Shown here piece after piece: positions 7,307 to 15,692 of a stretch of 19,027 nucleotides of DNA. The stretch's first letter is position 1; the number at the start of each line of letters is the position of its first letter. The stretch lies in assembly GCA_025934635.1 (NCBI GenBank), contig JAICWX010000164.1, positions 1-19,027 on the forward strand, in the 5' to 3' direction. The notes beneath the pieces are model-generated. The model searched no databases. It had not been told where the DNA came from and saw only the letters and a program-made list of their open reading frames with translations. This DNA comes from Streptosporangiaceae bacterium. GTDB taxonomy: Bacteria > Actinomycetota > Actinomycetes > Streptosporangiales > Streptosporangiaceae. The translations under genes and the position numbers were made by a program.

Positions 7307-7414
7307 TCATCGATCAGGAGTTGTGAGCATGGCTGTCAGCTGGTCGCGGAGCTCTGCGGGCAGCGGTTCCGGCTGCTCGCCGTCGCCGACGTAGACGGCG
7401 CTGTGGCGGCCGCT
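7307..7414 (-). pseudogene. Coding-like 35-codon remnant directly after an oxidoreductase stop
   Basis: After the TGA of the upstream oxidoreductase (7415-7417) the same frame stays open for 35 codons: SGRHSAVYVGDGEQPEPLPA, then ELRDQLTAMLTTPDR and a TGA at 7307-7309. Of the first 26 codons nearly all end in G or C, as in the real genes around it, and the peptide looks like a natural amphipathic C-terminus. It does not resemble the C-terminus of the oxidoreductase family, which already ends properly in NVMG. It may be the tail of a lost downstream gene. I do not recognise the family, and chance is possible. Confidence 0.3.
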
Positions 7415-8716
7415 TCAGCCCATCACATTGCCCGCGCTCTCCGCATGGGGCTGGCGAAGGCGTGAGTAGTGCCCGAGGTTTATCTCGTTGCCGGTAAATT
7501 CGCCGCGGAACAGCACCGGGTCCGAGTCGTGATCGTGTCCGCTTTCGCACGCGTGTACCAGGGCTGCCATAAAGCGGCCGGCGACGGGAGCGTTCTTGAA
7601 CTGGTTGCCGCTCGTGCCGATGGCCACATAGAACCCGGCCAGTGAGGTGCGGTCGTAGATCGGAATCCAGTCGTCGGCGACGTCATAGAGGGCGGCATAG
7701 CCGACGGGACGGGGCGGGATGCTCAGCGACGGGATTCTTCGCGCCAGACGGAGTACCTGTGCGTCCCACGCCTGCGCGGTGGGCTGGGCCTCGAAGACAT
7801 CCGGGTCATCTATCCAGTGGAGGGCATCGCATTCCGGCTCCGCGCTTCCGACGATCAGCTGCCCGCCGAAGTGAGATCTGAAGTATGTGCCCAGGTCTCC
7901 GTCGGTGACCGCGGGACCCAGCTCGCCGCGCGCATAGTCAGCCGGCGCAGGCACGGAGTGGACTTCCTGCCGCAGCGGGCGGGTCCGGATCCGGAATTCC
8001 CCGGTGACGCCCGCAAGGTCGTTGACCCGGCCGGAGTACGGGCCTGCCACATTGACTACGACGGGAGAGTGGATCACGCCGCCCGATCCCAGCTGTACGC
8101 CCTGGACCCGCCCGTTCTCCTGGAGGATCGCCACTACCTGTTCGCGGAGCTGAACCTCGGCCCCCTTCCGCTCCGCCGCGGCCATGAGGTTCCTCGCCGT
8201 CAGCTGCGGGTCGTCGATGAACCCGGCGTCGGGCGTGTAGTAGGCACTGAGTTCGCCGTCGGCATCCGCCCAGAACGCGTCGTCCCCGACCGGCTTGGGC
8301 GGAGCATGCCGTCCGGGATCCATGCCCGGCACTCGCTGCCGGATGGTCTCGGCATCCCAGCACTCGTACGGGACGCCGACGCGGTCGAACAGCGGCAGCA
8401 CCCGCTCACGCTGGGTACTGCCGTCAAGGATCACGCAACCGGACTTGACGAACCGGGCCAGGGATTCCTCAGCACGGCTGCCCAGGTATCCGGCCCAGTT
8501 CTCCCAGCTGAACTTGGCTTCCCAGGCAGCGGCCACGCCCTCGAAGGTCGAGTAGTGGAAGCGGACGATGCTCGCTGACGAACTGGTAGAGCCCGAGCCG
8601 ACGCCGCCCAGCCGGTCGATAGCCACCACCCGCAGTCCGGTCCGCGCGAGCTCGTAGGCGACCGCGGCACCGATGACCCCGGTTCCGATCACGACTGCGT
8701 CGGCTGTTTGCGTCAC
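7415..8716 (-). CDS. FAD-dependent oxidoreductase, DadA/sarcosine oxidase beta-like
   Basis: A 433-residue flavoprotein of the D-amino-acid oxidase (DAO) fold. The N-terminal dinucleotide motif is VVIGTGVIGAAVAYELARTG (GxGxxG at 11-16), followed by the FAD-contacting GSGSTSSSASIVR segment (about 41-53). The C-terminal part has YVAIGTSGNQFKNAPVAGRFMA and ends NEINLGHYSRLR, then NVMG, as in this family. It would oxidise the C-N bond of an N-methyl or secondary amino acid and pass electrons to oxygen or the respiratory chain; the exact substrate is not readable. The start is GTG 8716, supported by GAGAGGA seven bases upstream. It is divergent from the YgcW-like operon and stands alone. A link to the methylglycine module at 13-16 kb is possible but is inference. 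Confidence 0.88.
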   Translation of the reverse strand: MTQTADAVVIGTGVIGAAVAYELARTGLRVVAIDRLGGVGSGSTSSSASIVRFHYSTFEGVAAAWEAKFSWENWAGYLGSRAEESLARFVKSGCVILDGSTQRERVLPLFDRVGVPYECWDAETIRQRVPGMDPGRHAPPKPVGDDAFWADADGELSAYYTPDAGFIDDPQLTARNLMAAAERKGAEVQLREQVVAILQENGRVQGVQLGSGGVIHSPVVVNVAGPYSGRVNDLAGVTGEFRIRTRPLRQEVHSVPAPADYARGELGPAVTDGDLGTYFRSHFGGQLIVGSAEPECDALHWIDDPDVFEAQPTAQAWDAQVLRLARRIPSLSIPPRPVGYAALYDVADDWIPIYDRTSLAGFYVAIGTSGNQFKNAPVAGRFMAALVHACESGHDHDSDPVLFRGEFTGNEINLGHYSRLRQPHAESAGNVMG

Positions 8717-8847
8717 TCAGCAGTCCTCTCGCACCAGGCGTCGGCTTACGCTCACAGTATCCGCCTCCCGTGCCGCCTACCTGCACGCGCTACCCTGACG
8801 AACGATCCAAGCCGGCCTTACCTCGCACCTCGGATGGCAGCTGACCT
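8717..8847. other. Divergent intergenic region
   Basis: This 131-bp gap separates the minus-strand flavoprotein from the plus-strand SDR-FAD-kinase operon and must hold both promoters. The only clear element is the ribosome binding site of the minus gene (GAGAGGA, 8730-8724). A minus-strand TACTGT around 8753-8758 could be a -10 box but has no convincing -35 partner. I see no obvious palindrome. Confidence 0.5.
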
Positions 8848-9624
8848 GTGGACATTGCCGACTTCAGCCTCGACCTGTTCTCTCTCGCCGGCCGTAACGC
8901 CCTGGTCACCGGCGGCAACACCGGCCTGGGCCGGGCCTTCTCGGTGGCCCTGGCCAAGGCCGGCGCCGACGTGTTCGCGGTCGGCCTGGCCGAGGACGAC
9001 GGCACCACCCAGGCCCTGATCAAGGCCGCCGGGCACCGGTTCGTGTTCGAAAAAGCCGACATCACCCAGCCAGGCGTGCCCGCCGCCATCACCCGAAGCT
9101 GCGTGGAGGCCCTGAGCTCGGTCGACATCCTGGTCAACTCGGCTGGCATCGCGCTGCTGGCGGACGTGGCGGAGTTCGGCCGTGACCTGTGGGACCCGAT
9201 GGTGTCGGTCAACCTGACCGCCGCTTTCGAGTTTGCCCACGAGGCCAGCAAGTTCATGATCGCGCAACGGTCCGGCAAGATCATCAACATCGCGTCGCTG
9301 TTCTCCTTCCTCGGCGGGCGGCGCTCACCGGCCTACGCCGCGGCCAAGGCCGGGATCGCGGGCTTCACCAAGGCCTACTGCGACGAGCTGGGTGCCTGCA
9401 ACATCCAGGTCAATGCCATCGCGCCGGGATACTTCAAGACCGCCATCACCGAAGCGACCCGGGCCGATCCCGAGGCCGGCCGCCGTATCGTCGAGCACAT
9501 CCCCGCCGCCCGCTGGGGGGAGGCCGCCGACCTGATGGGGGCGGTGGTCTTCCTGGCCAGCCGGGCCTCGGATTACGTCAACGGCCACGTCCTGGTGGTC
9601 GACGGCGGCTACCTCGTCCGCTGA
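8848..9624 (+). CDS. SDR-family dehydrogenase, YgcW/KduD-like
   Basis: A 258-residue classical SDR with TGGNTGLG (21-28), NSAG (97-100, instead of the usual NNAG), Asn122, Ser150, Tyr163 and Lys167 (YAAAK). It resembles 2-deoxy-D-gluconate 3-dehydrogenase and E. coli YgcW. The GTG start is forced: an in-frame TGA lies at 8842-8844 and homology begins soon after; the GGATGG at 8832-8837 is a weak, distant ribosome binding site. It is the first gene of an operon, 25 bp before the FAD oxidoreductase. Together with that enzyme and the FGGY kinase it suggests oxidation and phosphorylation of a polyol, sugar acid or deoxy sugar. The substrate is unknown. Confidence 0.9.
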   Translation: MDIADFSLDLFSLAGRNALVTGGNTGLGRAFSVALAKAGADVFAVGLAEDDGTTQALIKAAGHRFVFEKADITQPGVPAAITRSCVEALSSVDILVNSAGIALLADVAEFGRDLWDPMVSVNLTAAFEFAHEASKFMIAQRSGKIINIASLFSFLGGRRSPAYAAAKAGIAGFTKAYCDELGACNIQVNAIAPGYFKTAITEATRADPEAGRRIVEHIPAARWGEAADLMGAVVFLASRASDYVNGHVLVVDGGYLVR

Positions 9625-9649
9625 CACCACAGCTACCCGGAGAGCGACC

Positions 9650-11119
9650 TTGGCCATGGCCCTATCCCGATCCCCGCTGCCCCGCCAGTCGATCGTCGAC
9701 GCGATGACCGGACTGCTCGGCCCGGCCGCCGTCGACACCCGCGACGAGCAGCTCAGGCAGGCCAGCGTCGACCGGTTCCGGAAGTACACCGCCGTGCACG
9801 GCATCTACGACGGGCCGATCCCGGCTGCGATCGTCTATCCCTCGTCCACGGCCGAGGTGGCGGCGGTGCTGCGGTTCGCCGAGCAGAACCTGGTCACCAT
9901 CGTGCCGCGGACCGGGCAGACCGCCACCGAAGGCGGCCTGGAGACGGTGGTCGAGGACAGCCTCGTGGTGGACGGGTCGCGGATGAACGCGATCTTGTCG
10001 GTCGACCCGGTGGACATGATGGCCACCGGGCAGTGCGGCGTCGGCCTCGAGCACCTGGAGAACACGGTCCGGGCCCAGGGCCTCACCACCGGGCACTCGC
10101 CCCAGTCCAAGCCGCTGGCCCAGCTGGGCGGCCTGGTCGCCACGCGCTCGATCGGCCAGTTCTCCACCCTCTACGGCGGCATCGAGGACCTGGTCGTGGG
10201 CCTGGAGGCGGTCTTCCCGGGCGGGCAGGTGGCCCGGATCAAGAACGTGCCGCGGCGGGCCGCGGGCCCGGACATCCGCCACATCGTCATCGGCAGCGAG
10301 GGCGCGCTGTGCTTCGTCACCGAGGTGACGGTGAAGCTGTTCCGGTACCAGCCGGAGAACAACCGGTACTTCGGGTTCGGCGTGGAGGAGTTCGCCGATG
10401 GCCTCGACGCGCTCCGCGAGCTGATCACCGCGGGCTACCGGCCGTCGGTGGGCCGGGTCTACTCACCCGAGGACGCGCGGCAGCACTTCGCCGACTTCTC
10501 TCCGGGCCGTAACGTCATCGTGCTGGTCGCGGAGGGCCCGAAGGGCATCGCCGACGCTACCGCCGAAGCGATCGAGGAGCTCTTCGCCGCCCGTCCGCAC
10601 CAGCGGATCGGCGAACAGCGGATCCGGGCCTGGTTCGAGAACCTCAACTGGGGCCAGGACAAGATCGACGCCGAGAAGGCCGACATGCTCGCCCACGCCC
10701 GCCTCGGCTACACCACCGAGGTCTCCGTCGACTGGTCGCGGGCCGCGGGCCTGTTCGCCGCCGTCATGAACCGGATCCGCGGCGAGTTCCCGCGGGCCGG
10801 TGACCTGACGATGCTCGGCGCCCATTCCTCGCACAGCTACCAGACCGGGACCAACCTGTATTTCGTCTATGACTACGAGATCAGGTGCAGCCCGCGCGAG
10901 GAGATCGAGGTCTACCACAAGCCGCTGAACGCGATCATCGTCGAAGAGGCCCTGCGGGCGGGCGGGTCGATGGTGCACCACCACGGGATCGGCAAGTACC
11001 GCACGCCCTGGGTCGAGCAAGAGCACGGCAGCGCCTACTACCTGCTGTCGACCCTGAAGCATGCCTTCGACCCCCAGGGCGTGATGAACGCGGGCACCAT
11101 CTTCCCGCTGCCGTCGTGA
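9650..11119 (+). CDS. ygcU: FAD-linked oxidoreductase, YgcU-like (alkyl-DHAP synthase/GlcD superfamily)
   Basis: A 489-residue flavoprotein with an N-terminal PCMH-type FAD domain (about 55-230) containing VPRTGQTATEGGLETVVEDS (85-104), TGHSPQSKPLAQLGGLVATR (147-166) and NVPRRAAGPDIRHIVIGSEG (199-218), then a C-terminal FAD-oxidase domain with HHHGIGKYR shortly before the end, a motif shared with alkyldihydroxyacetone-phosphate synthases. From memory these blocks match E. coli YgcU almost word for word, so I use that symbol; no alignment was run. A hydroxy-acid or polyol is the likely substrate. TTG 9650 fits best: GGAG at 9639-9642 is seven bases away, against 13 for the in-frame ATG at 9656. 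Its stop overlaps the kinase start (GTGA). Confidence 0.9.
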   Translation: MAMALSRSPLPRQSIVDAMTGLLGPAAVDTRDEQLRQASVDRFRKYTAVHGIYDGPIPAAIVYPSSTAEVAAVLRFAEQNLVTIVPRTGQTATEGGLETVVEDSLVVDGSRMNAILSVDPVDMMATGQCGVGLEHLENTVRAQGLTTGHSPQSKPLAQLGGLVATRSIGQFSTLYGGIEDLVVGLEAVFPGGQVARIKNVPRRAAGPDIRHIVIGSEGALCFVTEVTVKLFRYQPENNRYFGFGVEEFADGLDALRELITAGYRPSVGRVYSPEDARQHFADFSPGRNVIVLVAEGPKGIADATAEAIEELFAARPHQRIGEQRIRAWFENLNWGQDKIDAEKADMLAHARLGYTTEVSVDWSRAAGLFAAVMNRIRGEFPRAGDLTMLGAHSSHSYQTGTNLYFVYDYEIRCSPREEIEVYHKPLNAIIVEEALRAGGSMVHHHGIGKYRTPWVEQEHGSAYYLLSTLKHAFDPQGVMNAGTIFPLPS

Positions 11120-12528
11120 AGCCGTACCTGCTGGCCATCGACAACGGCTCGCAGAGCACCAAGGTGACGATCTTCGACACCCGCGGCCGGGCCGTGGCCG
11201 CGGCCAGCAGGCGGCTCGAGCCGTATGACATCTCGGTGCCGGGGCAGGCCGTCCATCCCGGTGACGACATCTGGGAGTCCATCGCCGGCGCCTGCCGTGA
11301 CGTCATGGCCGCCTTCCCCGGCGATCCCGCCGACATCGCCGCGGTGGGCCTGTGCACCATCCGTTTCTGCCGGGCCCTGCTGAAGGCCGACGGCAGCCTG
11401 GCCGAACCAGTCCTGAGCTGGATGGACGAGCGGGTCGCCCGGCCCTACGCGGCGGACGACCCCCAGGTCCGCTACGTCACTACCTCCTCCGGTTACATCA
11501 CCCACCGCCTGACCGGTCAGTTCACCGACACCGCGGCCAACTACGAGGGCAGCTGGCCGATCGACCACGACACGGCGGCCTGGCCGGACGATCCTCACCC
11601 GTACGCCGCGGCCGGCCTGCCGCGCGCCATGCTCTTCGACCTGGTCCCCCCGGGCGGCCGGCTCGGCCAGGTGACCCCGGCGGCGGCCGGGGCCACCGGC
11701 ATCCCGGCCGGCCTGCCGGTGTACGCCACCGCCAACGACAAGGCCGTCGAGGCCCTGGGCAGCGGCCTGGACGACGGCAGCGTGCTGCTGTCACTGGGCA
11801 CGTACATCGCGGCCATGACCACCGGCTCGTCCTCCTCTAGCGCGGACGGCAGCTACTGGGCCAACTTCGCGGCCCGGCCCGGGGCCTACCTGTACGAGAG
11901 CACCGGGATCCGCCGCGGCATGTGGACGGTCAGCTGGTACCGGACGCTCCTGGACGGACCGGCCGACCTGCAGGACACTCTCAACGCGGCGGCCAGCACG
12001 CTGGCGCCGGGCAGCAACGGGCTGCTGACCATCCCGGACTGGCTGGCACCGGGGCAGGCGGCCTGGCGCCGCGGCGCCCTGCTGGGTTTCGACGGCAGCC
12101 AGGGCCGCGCCCACATCTACCGCTCCATCCTCGAGGGCATCGCCCTGACCATGGCCGGCCACACCGCGGCGATGGAACACGCGCTGGGCCGCCGGCTCTC
12201 GCCCGTGCTGGTGTCCGGGGGCGGGTCCCGTTCCGACCTCATGATGCAGATCGTCGCCGACGTCTACGGCCGTCCCGCCCGCCGCACCACCGTCAACGAC
12301 GCCGCCGGCCTCGGCGCGGCCATCTGCGCCGCCGTCGGCCACGGCATCTACCCCGGCTGGGATCAGGCCACCGCCGCGATGGTCAGCCCCGGCCGGCAGT
12401 TCACCCCCGACCCCCGGGCCGTCCGCGCCTACCAGCAGATCAACCAGGTCTACGCCACCCTGACCGGTTACACCGACCCGCTGTTCCGCTCGATGGCCGA
12501 CGGCCTGGCCGGCCTCGACCGCACGTGA
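11116..12528 (+). CDS. FGGY-family carbohydrate kinase (YgcE-like)
   Basis: A 470-residue sugar kinase. The N-terminal phosphate-binding loop is DNGSQSTK (9-16), the probable catalytic base is Asp208 in ATANDKAVEALG, and the C-terminal ATP-binding region contains SGGGSRSDLMMQ (367-378) followed by NDAAGLGAAICAAVG. Length matches FGGY kinases (450-540). It would phosphorylate a sugar, polyol or keto-sugar made by the two dehydrogenases encoded upstream. GTG 11116 overlaps the stop of the FAD oxidoreductase by 4 bp (GTGA), so translation is coupled. NDK in place of the more usual GxDQ is typical of the less-studied YgcE/YoaC branch, as I recall it. No transporter gene is attached to the operon. 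Confidence 0.92.
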   Translation: MKPYLLAIDNGSQSTKVTIFDTRGRAVAAASRRLEPYDISVPGQAVHPGDDIWESIAGACRDVMAAFPGDPADIAAVGLCTIRFCRALLKADGSLAEPVLSWMDERVARPYAADDPQVRYVTTSSGYITHRLTGQFTDTAANYEGSWPIDHDTAAWPDDPHPYAAAGLPRAMLFDLVPPGGRLGQVTPAAAGATGIPAGLPVYATANDKAVEALGSGLDDGSVLLSLGTYIAAMTTGSSSSSADGSYWANFAARPGAYLYESTGIRRGMWTVSWYRTLLDGPADLQDTLNAAASTLAPGSNGLLTIPDWLAPGQAAWRRGALLGFDGSQGRAHIYRSILEGIALTMAGHTAAMEHALGRRLSPVLVSGGGSRSDLMMQIVADVYGRPARRTTVNDAAGLGAAICAAVGHGIYPGWDQATAAMVSPGRQFTPDPRAVRAYQQINQVYATLTGYTDPLFRSMADGLAGLDRT

Positions 12529-12574
12529 CCGTGCCCGTGGTGCGGCCGAGGCCAGCGCGCCGTTCGAGCCACCC

Positions 12575-13165
12575 TCACGGGGCCGTCTGAGCCAGGTGGT
12601 CGAGGCGGCTGAGGGCACATTCGAGCGCCTCGGTGAGCCGCTTGCGGTGACCGGTAGCCAGCAGGTCGAGCACCAGGCCGGTGAACGTCGCCTTGACCAG
12701 CGACGCCTCGCGTTCGGCGTCCTCCGGCCGGATGCCGTCGGCGATCAGGCCGTCGGCGATGCCCTCGCGCCAGAACGAGATCTGCTCCGCCCGCACATCA
12801 CCGGGCAGGCCGCTGACCGTGGCGTCCAGCGTGGCGGCTTCGAGCCCGAGTCGCACCAGCGCCAGGTGCTCCGGGCTGCGGTTGATCCACCGCCACCAGC
12901 GCCGCTGCAGCTCCGCCGTGGACAGGTGCGGTACCCGCCGCCGCCACCGCCCCTCGACTCCGCGCTGGATCTCGGCGGCCCGCCGCAGTGCCGCGACCAC
13001 CAGCTCGTCCTTGCTGCCGAAGTGATGGACCAGCGCGTTGACCGACACCCCCAGGTCACGGGCAACCGGCCGCAGCGACACTCCGGCGATGCCGTGCCGG
13101 CCGAGGTAGCCGACCACCTGGTCCAGCAGCTCGGCTCGTCGTTCGAGGTCCGGATGACGTCCCAT
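12575..13165 (-). CDS. TetR-family transcriptional regulator
   Basis: A 196-residue TetR protein. The N-terminal helix-turn-helix (about 10-58) reads ELLDQVVGYLGRHGIAGVSL, then RPVARDLGVSVNALVHHFGSKDELVVAAL; the remainder is an alpha-helical ligand-binding and dimerisation domain with a C-terminal helix (ATFTGLVLDLLATG). It begins 13 bp after the dimethylglycine dehydrogenase-like gene on the same strand and is probably co-transcribed with it, so it likely controls the methylglycine module, perhaps through the intergenic repeats at 15645-15672. The ribosome binding site is weak (GGGGCAG). The gene is convergent with the kinase gene, leaving a 46-bp gap in which I see no clear terminator. Confidence 0.92.
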   Translation of the reverse strand: MGRHPDLERRAELLDQVVGYLGRHGIAGVSLRPVARDLGVSVNALVHHFGSKDELVVAALRRAAEIQRGVEGRWRRRVPHLSTAELQRRWWRWINRSPEHLALVRLGLEAATLDATVSGLPGDVRAEQISFWREGIADGLIADGIRPEDAEREASLVKATFTGLVLDLLATGHRKRLTEALECALSRLDHLAQTAP

Positions 13166-13178
13166 CAGTGCTGCCCCA

Positions 13179-15608
13179 TCAGGCGCGCATGCGCTGGCCC
13201 GCCGGGTCGAGCACCGGTTCGGCGAGCAGTCTCGCCGGACGGCGCTGGCCGATGATCTCCACCTCGAATTCCGCGCCGGGCACCGCGAGCTCGCTCGGCA
13301 CGTAGCCGAACGCGAGCGAGCGGCGGCTGTAATGCGCGTACGCGCCGGATGTCACCCAGCCCACCACCGCCCCGTCGTGCCAGATCGGCTCGTCGCCGAG
13401 AACGTCGGCCGGCTCCGCCGGATCGGGGGTGACGTCGAAGTAGCCGAGCGTCCGGGCCGGGCCGCGCGCCAGCTCCGCCTCCACCGCGGCCCGGCCGATG
13501 AAGTCGTGATCGAGCTTGAGCGACCGGTGCATCTGCGCCTCGGCCGGCGTGTAGATCGGACGGTACTCGCGGAACCAGGTGCCGAACATCTTCTCCATCC
13601 GCAGCGACATCAGCGCCCGGAACCCGAACAGGCCGACACCGAACGGCTGCCCGGCCTGCCACAGCAGATCGAACAGGGCGCGCTGGTACTCCGGTGCGAC
13701 CCAGATCTCGTAGCCGAGATCCCCGGTGTAGGTCATCCGGCCGACGTAGGCGGGGATCATCCCGACGTCGATCCGGCGGAACGTCATGAACGGGTAGTCC
13801 TCGGTCGCCAGCGAGGCGCCGGTGACCGATTGCAGCACGTCGCGGGCGTGCGGACCGGCCAGCGAGAGGCCCACCAGGGACAAGGCCAGCACGTCGAACC
13901 GCACGCCGTCAGCGAGGTGGCTACGGAACCAGCGCGAGTGGTGCGCTTCGGCGATCTGCGAGCCGAACAGGAAGAAGTCGTCTCGGCCGGCCCGCGCCAC
14001 CGAGAACTCGCCCACGATGTGACCGGCGGGATCCAGGGCGGCGGTGAGGTTGATCCGGCCGGCTCGCGGCAGCCGGTTGGTGAGCAGCCCCTGCAGCCAC
14101 TCGGCGCTGCCGGCGCCGGTCACCCGGTACTTGGCGAAGTTGGAGCACTCGGTGAGCCCGACGCGTTCGCGCACCGTGGCGCATTCCTCGGCGACGACAC
14201 CGAAGGCGTTGGAGCGGCGGAATGTCACCTCCTCGCGCGGTTCCTCGCCCGGCCGCTGGAACCACAGGGGATGCTCGAGCCCGTAGCCCGCCCCCCAGAC
14301 CGCGTTGTGGGCGGTGAGCCGGTCGTAGACCGGCGTGGTGTGCAGCGGCCGCCCAGCCGGGAGTTCCTCGTTGGGGAAGGTGATGCGGAACCGGCGGCTG
14401 TAGTTCTCGCGCACCTTGGCATTGGTGTAGGCCAGGCTGGCCCAGCTGCCGTAGCGGGCCACGTCCATCGCCCAGATGTCTTCGCCCGGATCGCCGCCGG
14501 TCATCCAGCGCGCGAGGGTGAGGCCGACCCCGCCGCCCTGCGAGAAACCGGCCATCACCGCGCACGCCACCCAGCAGTTGCGCAGGCCGGGCACCGGTCC
14601 GAGCAGCGGGTTGCCGTCCGGCGCGAAGGTGAACGGCCCGTTGATCACCGTCTTGATCCCGGCGTCGGCCATCGCCGGGTAGTGCTTGAACGCGATCTCC
14701 AGCGACGGGGAGATCCGGTCGAGATCGGGGGTCAGCAGCTGCTTGTCGAAGGTCCACGGCGTCTCGCGCGGTGACCAGGGCACGCACGCCTGCTCGTACG
14801 TGCCGAGCAGCATCCCGCCGCGCTCCTGGCGGATGTAGTTCTCGCCGGAGAAGTCCAGCGCCATCGGCAGCTCGCGCCCGGTGGCCGCGTTGTACTCGGC
14901 CACCTCCTCCATGTCTTCGGTGATCAGGTACATGTGCTCCATCGCCAGCACCGGCAGTTCCAGGCCGACCATCCGGCCCACCTCACGGGCCCACAGGCCG
15001 CCGGCGTTGACGATGTGCTCGGCGTGGATCTCGCCGGAGTCGGTGATGACGTCCCACGTGCCGTCAGGGCGCTGCCGGAGGTCGCTCACCTTGGTGTTCT
15101 GGTAGATCTCGGCACCCGCCTGCCGCGCGCAGACGGCATAGGCCCGGGTGACCCCGGTCGGGTCGACGTGACCCTCGGCCGGATCGAAGAGCGCACCAAT
15201 GAAGTGCTGCTCGGCCAGCAGCGGGAACATCTCCCTGGCCTCGGCCGACGAGATGATCTCCATGTCCATGCCGAGGTAGCGGCCGCGGGCCTGGGCCATC
15301 CGCAGCCAGTCCATCCGCTCCCGGTCGTCGGCCAGCATCAGCCCGCCCGGCAGGTGGATGCCGCAGTCCTGACCGGAGCGTTCCTCGATCGTGCGGTACA
15401 GCTCGACGGTGTACTGCTGCAGCTTCGCGACATTCGGGTCACCGTTGAGCGTGTGCATGCCCCCCGCGGCGTGCCAGGTCGAGCCGGCGGTGAGCTCCTT
15501 GCGCTCGACGAGCACCACGTCCGTCCAGCCCAATTCGGTGAGGTGGTACAGGACCGAGGCGCCGATCACACCGCCGCCGATGACGACTACCTGCGCGGAA
15601 GCTTTCAT
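13179..15608 (-). CDS. Dimethylglycine dehydrogenase/oxidase-like FAD-GcvT fusion protein
   Basis: An 809-residue fusion of a DAO-type FAD domain (about 5-375, with VVVIGGGVIGAS at 7-18) and a C-terminal aminomethyltransferase (GcvT) domain (about 430-805) that binds folate. GSTWHAAGG (42-50) holds His46, at the position of the histidine that covalently carries FAD in dimethylglycine dehydrogenases and oxidases. The family demethylates dimethylglycine, sarcosine or related N-methyl amines and transfers the carbon to tetrahydrofolate as 5,10-methylene-THF. The ATG at 15608 is chosen by homology; AGGGA (15620-15616) lies seven bases upstream. The frame stays open far upstream, but that extension is antisense to the neighbouring gene and is not homologous. 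It is divergent from a betaine-homocysteine methyltransferase-like gene, which makes dimethylglycine the likely substrate. Confidence 0.9.
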   Translation of the reverse strand: MKASAQVVVIGGGVIGASVLYHLTELGWTDVVLVERKELTAGSTWHAAGGMHTLNGDPNVAKLQQYTVELYRTIEERSGQDCGIHLPGGLMLADDRERMDWLRMAQARGRYLGMDMEIISSAEAREMFPLLAEQHFIGALFDPAEGHVDPTGVTRAYAVCARQAGAEIYQNTKVSDLRQRPDGTWDVITDSGEIHAEHIVNAGGLWAREVGRMVGLELPVLAMEHMYLITEDMEEVAEYNAATGRELPMALDFSGENYIRQERGGMLLGTYEQACVPWSPRETPWTFDKQLLTPDLDRISPSLEIAFKHYPAMADAGIKTVINGPFTFAPDGNPLLGPVPGLRNCWVACAVMAGFSQGGGVGLTLARWMTGGDPGEDIWAMDVARYGSWASLAYTNAKVRENYSRRFRITFPNEELPAGRPLHTTPVYDRLTAHNAVWGAGYGLEHPLWFQRPGEEPREEVTFRRSNAFGVVAEECATVRERVGLTECSNFAKYRVTGAGSAEWLQGLLTNRLPRAGRINLTAALDPAGHIVGEFSVARAGRDDFFLFGSQIAEAHHSRWFRSHLADGVRFDVLALSLVGLSLAGPHARDVLQSVTGASLATEDYPFMTFRRIDVGMIPAYVGRMTYTGDLGYEIWVAPEYQRALFDLLWQAGQPFGVGLFGFRALMSLRMEKMFGTWFREYRPIYTPAEAQMHRSLKLDHDFIGRAAVEAELARGPARTLGYFDVTPDPAEPADVLGDEPIWHDGAVVGWVTSGAYAHYSRRSLAFGYVPSELAVPGAEFEVEIIGQRRPARLLAEPVLDPAGQRMRA

Positions 15609-15692
15609 CCAGGCATCCCTACGTGTAAGTTTTCCCGGTACAGTCGTTCCAAATATAGGCGTTCCGACTATAAGACCATGGAGGTGTTGTGC
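15609..15692. promoter_or_regulatory. Divergent promoter region with two 13-bp direct repeats
   Basis: The 84-bp gap between the divergent methylglycine genes contains CGTTCCAAATATA (15645-15657) and CGTTCCGACTATA (15660-15672): identical CGTTCC and TATA blocks with a variable triplet, repeated at a 15-bp period. They occupy the middle of the gap, where one bound regulator could control both directions. GGAGGTG (15680-15686), six bases before ATG 15693, is the ribosome binding site of the plus gene. The TATAAG around 15669-15674 is a possible plus-strand -10 box but would give a very short leader. Confidence 0.55.

Noticed and set aside
10885..11115. Upstream extension of the kinase frame
   Set aside because: It overlaps the conserved C-terminus of the FAD oxidoreductase in another frame; the GTGA overlap at 11116 is the natural start.
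14934..15692. Plus-strand frame continuous with the methyltransferase gene and antisense to the dehydrogenase
   Set aside because: Composition is that of a shadow frame; a strong ribosome binding site and family homology place the start at 15693.
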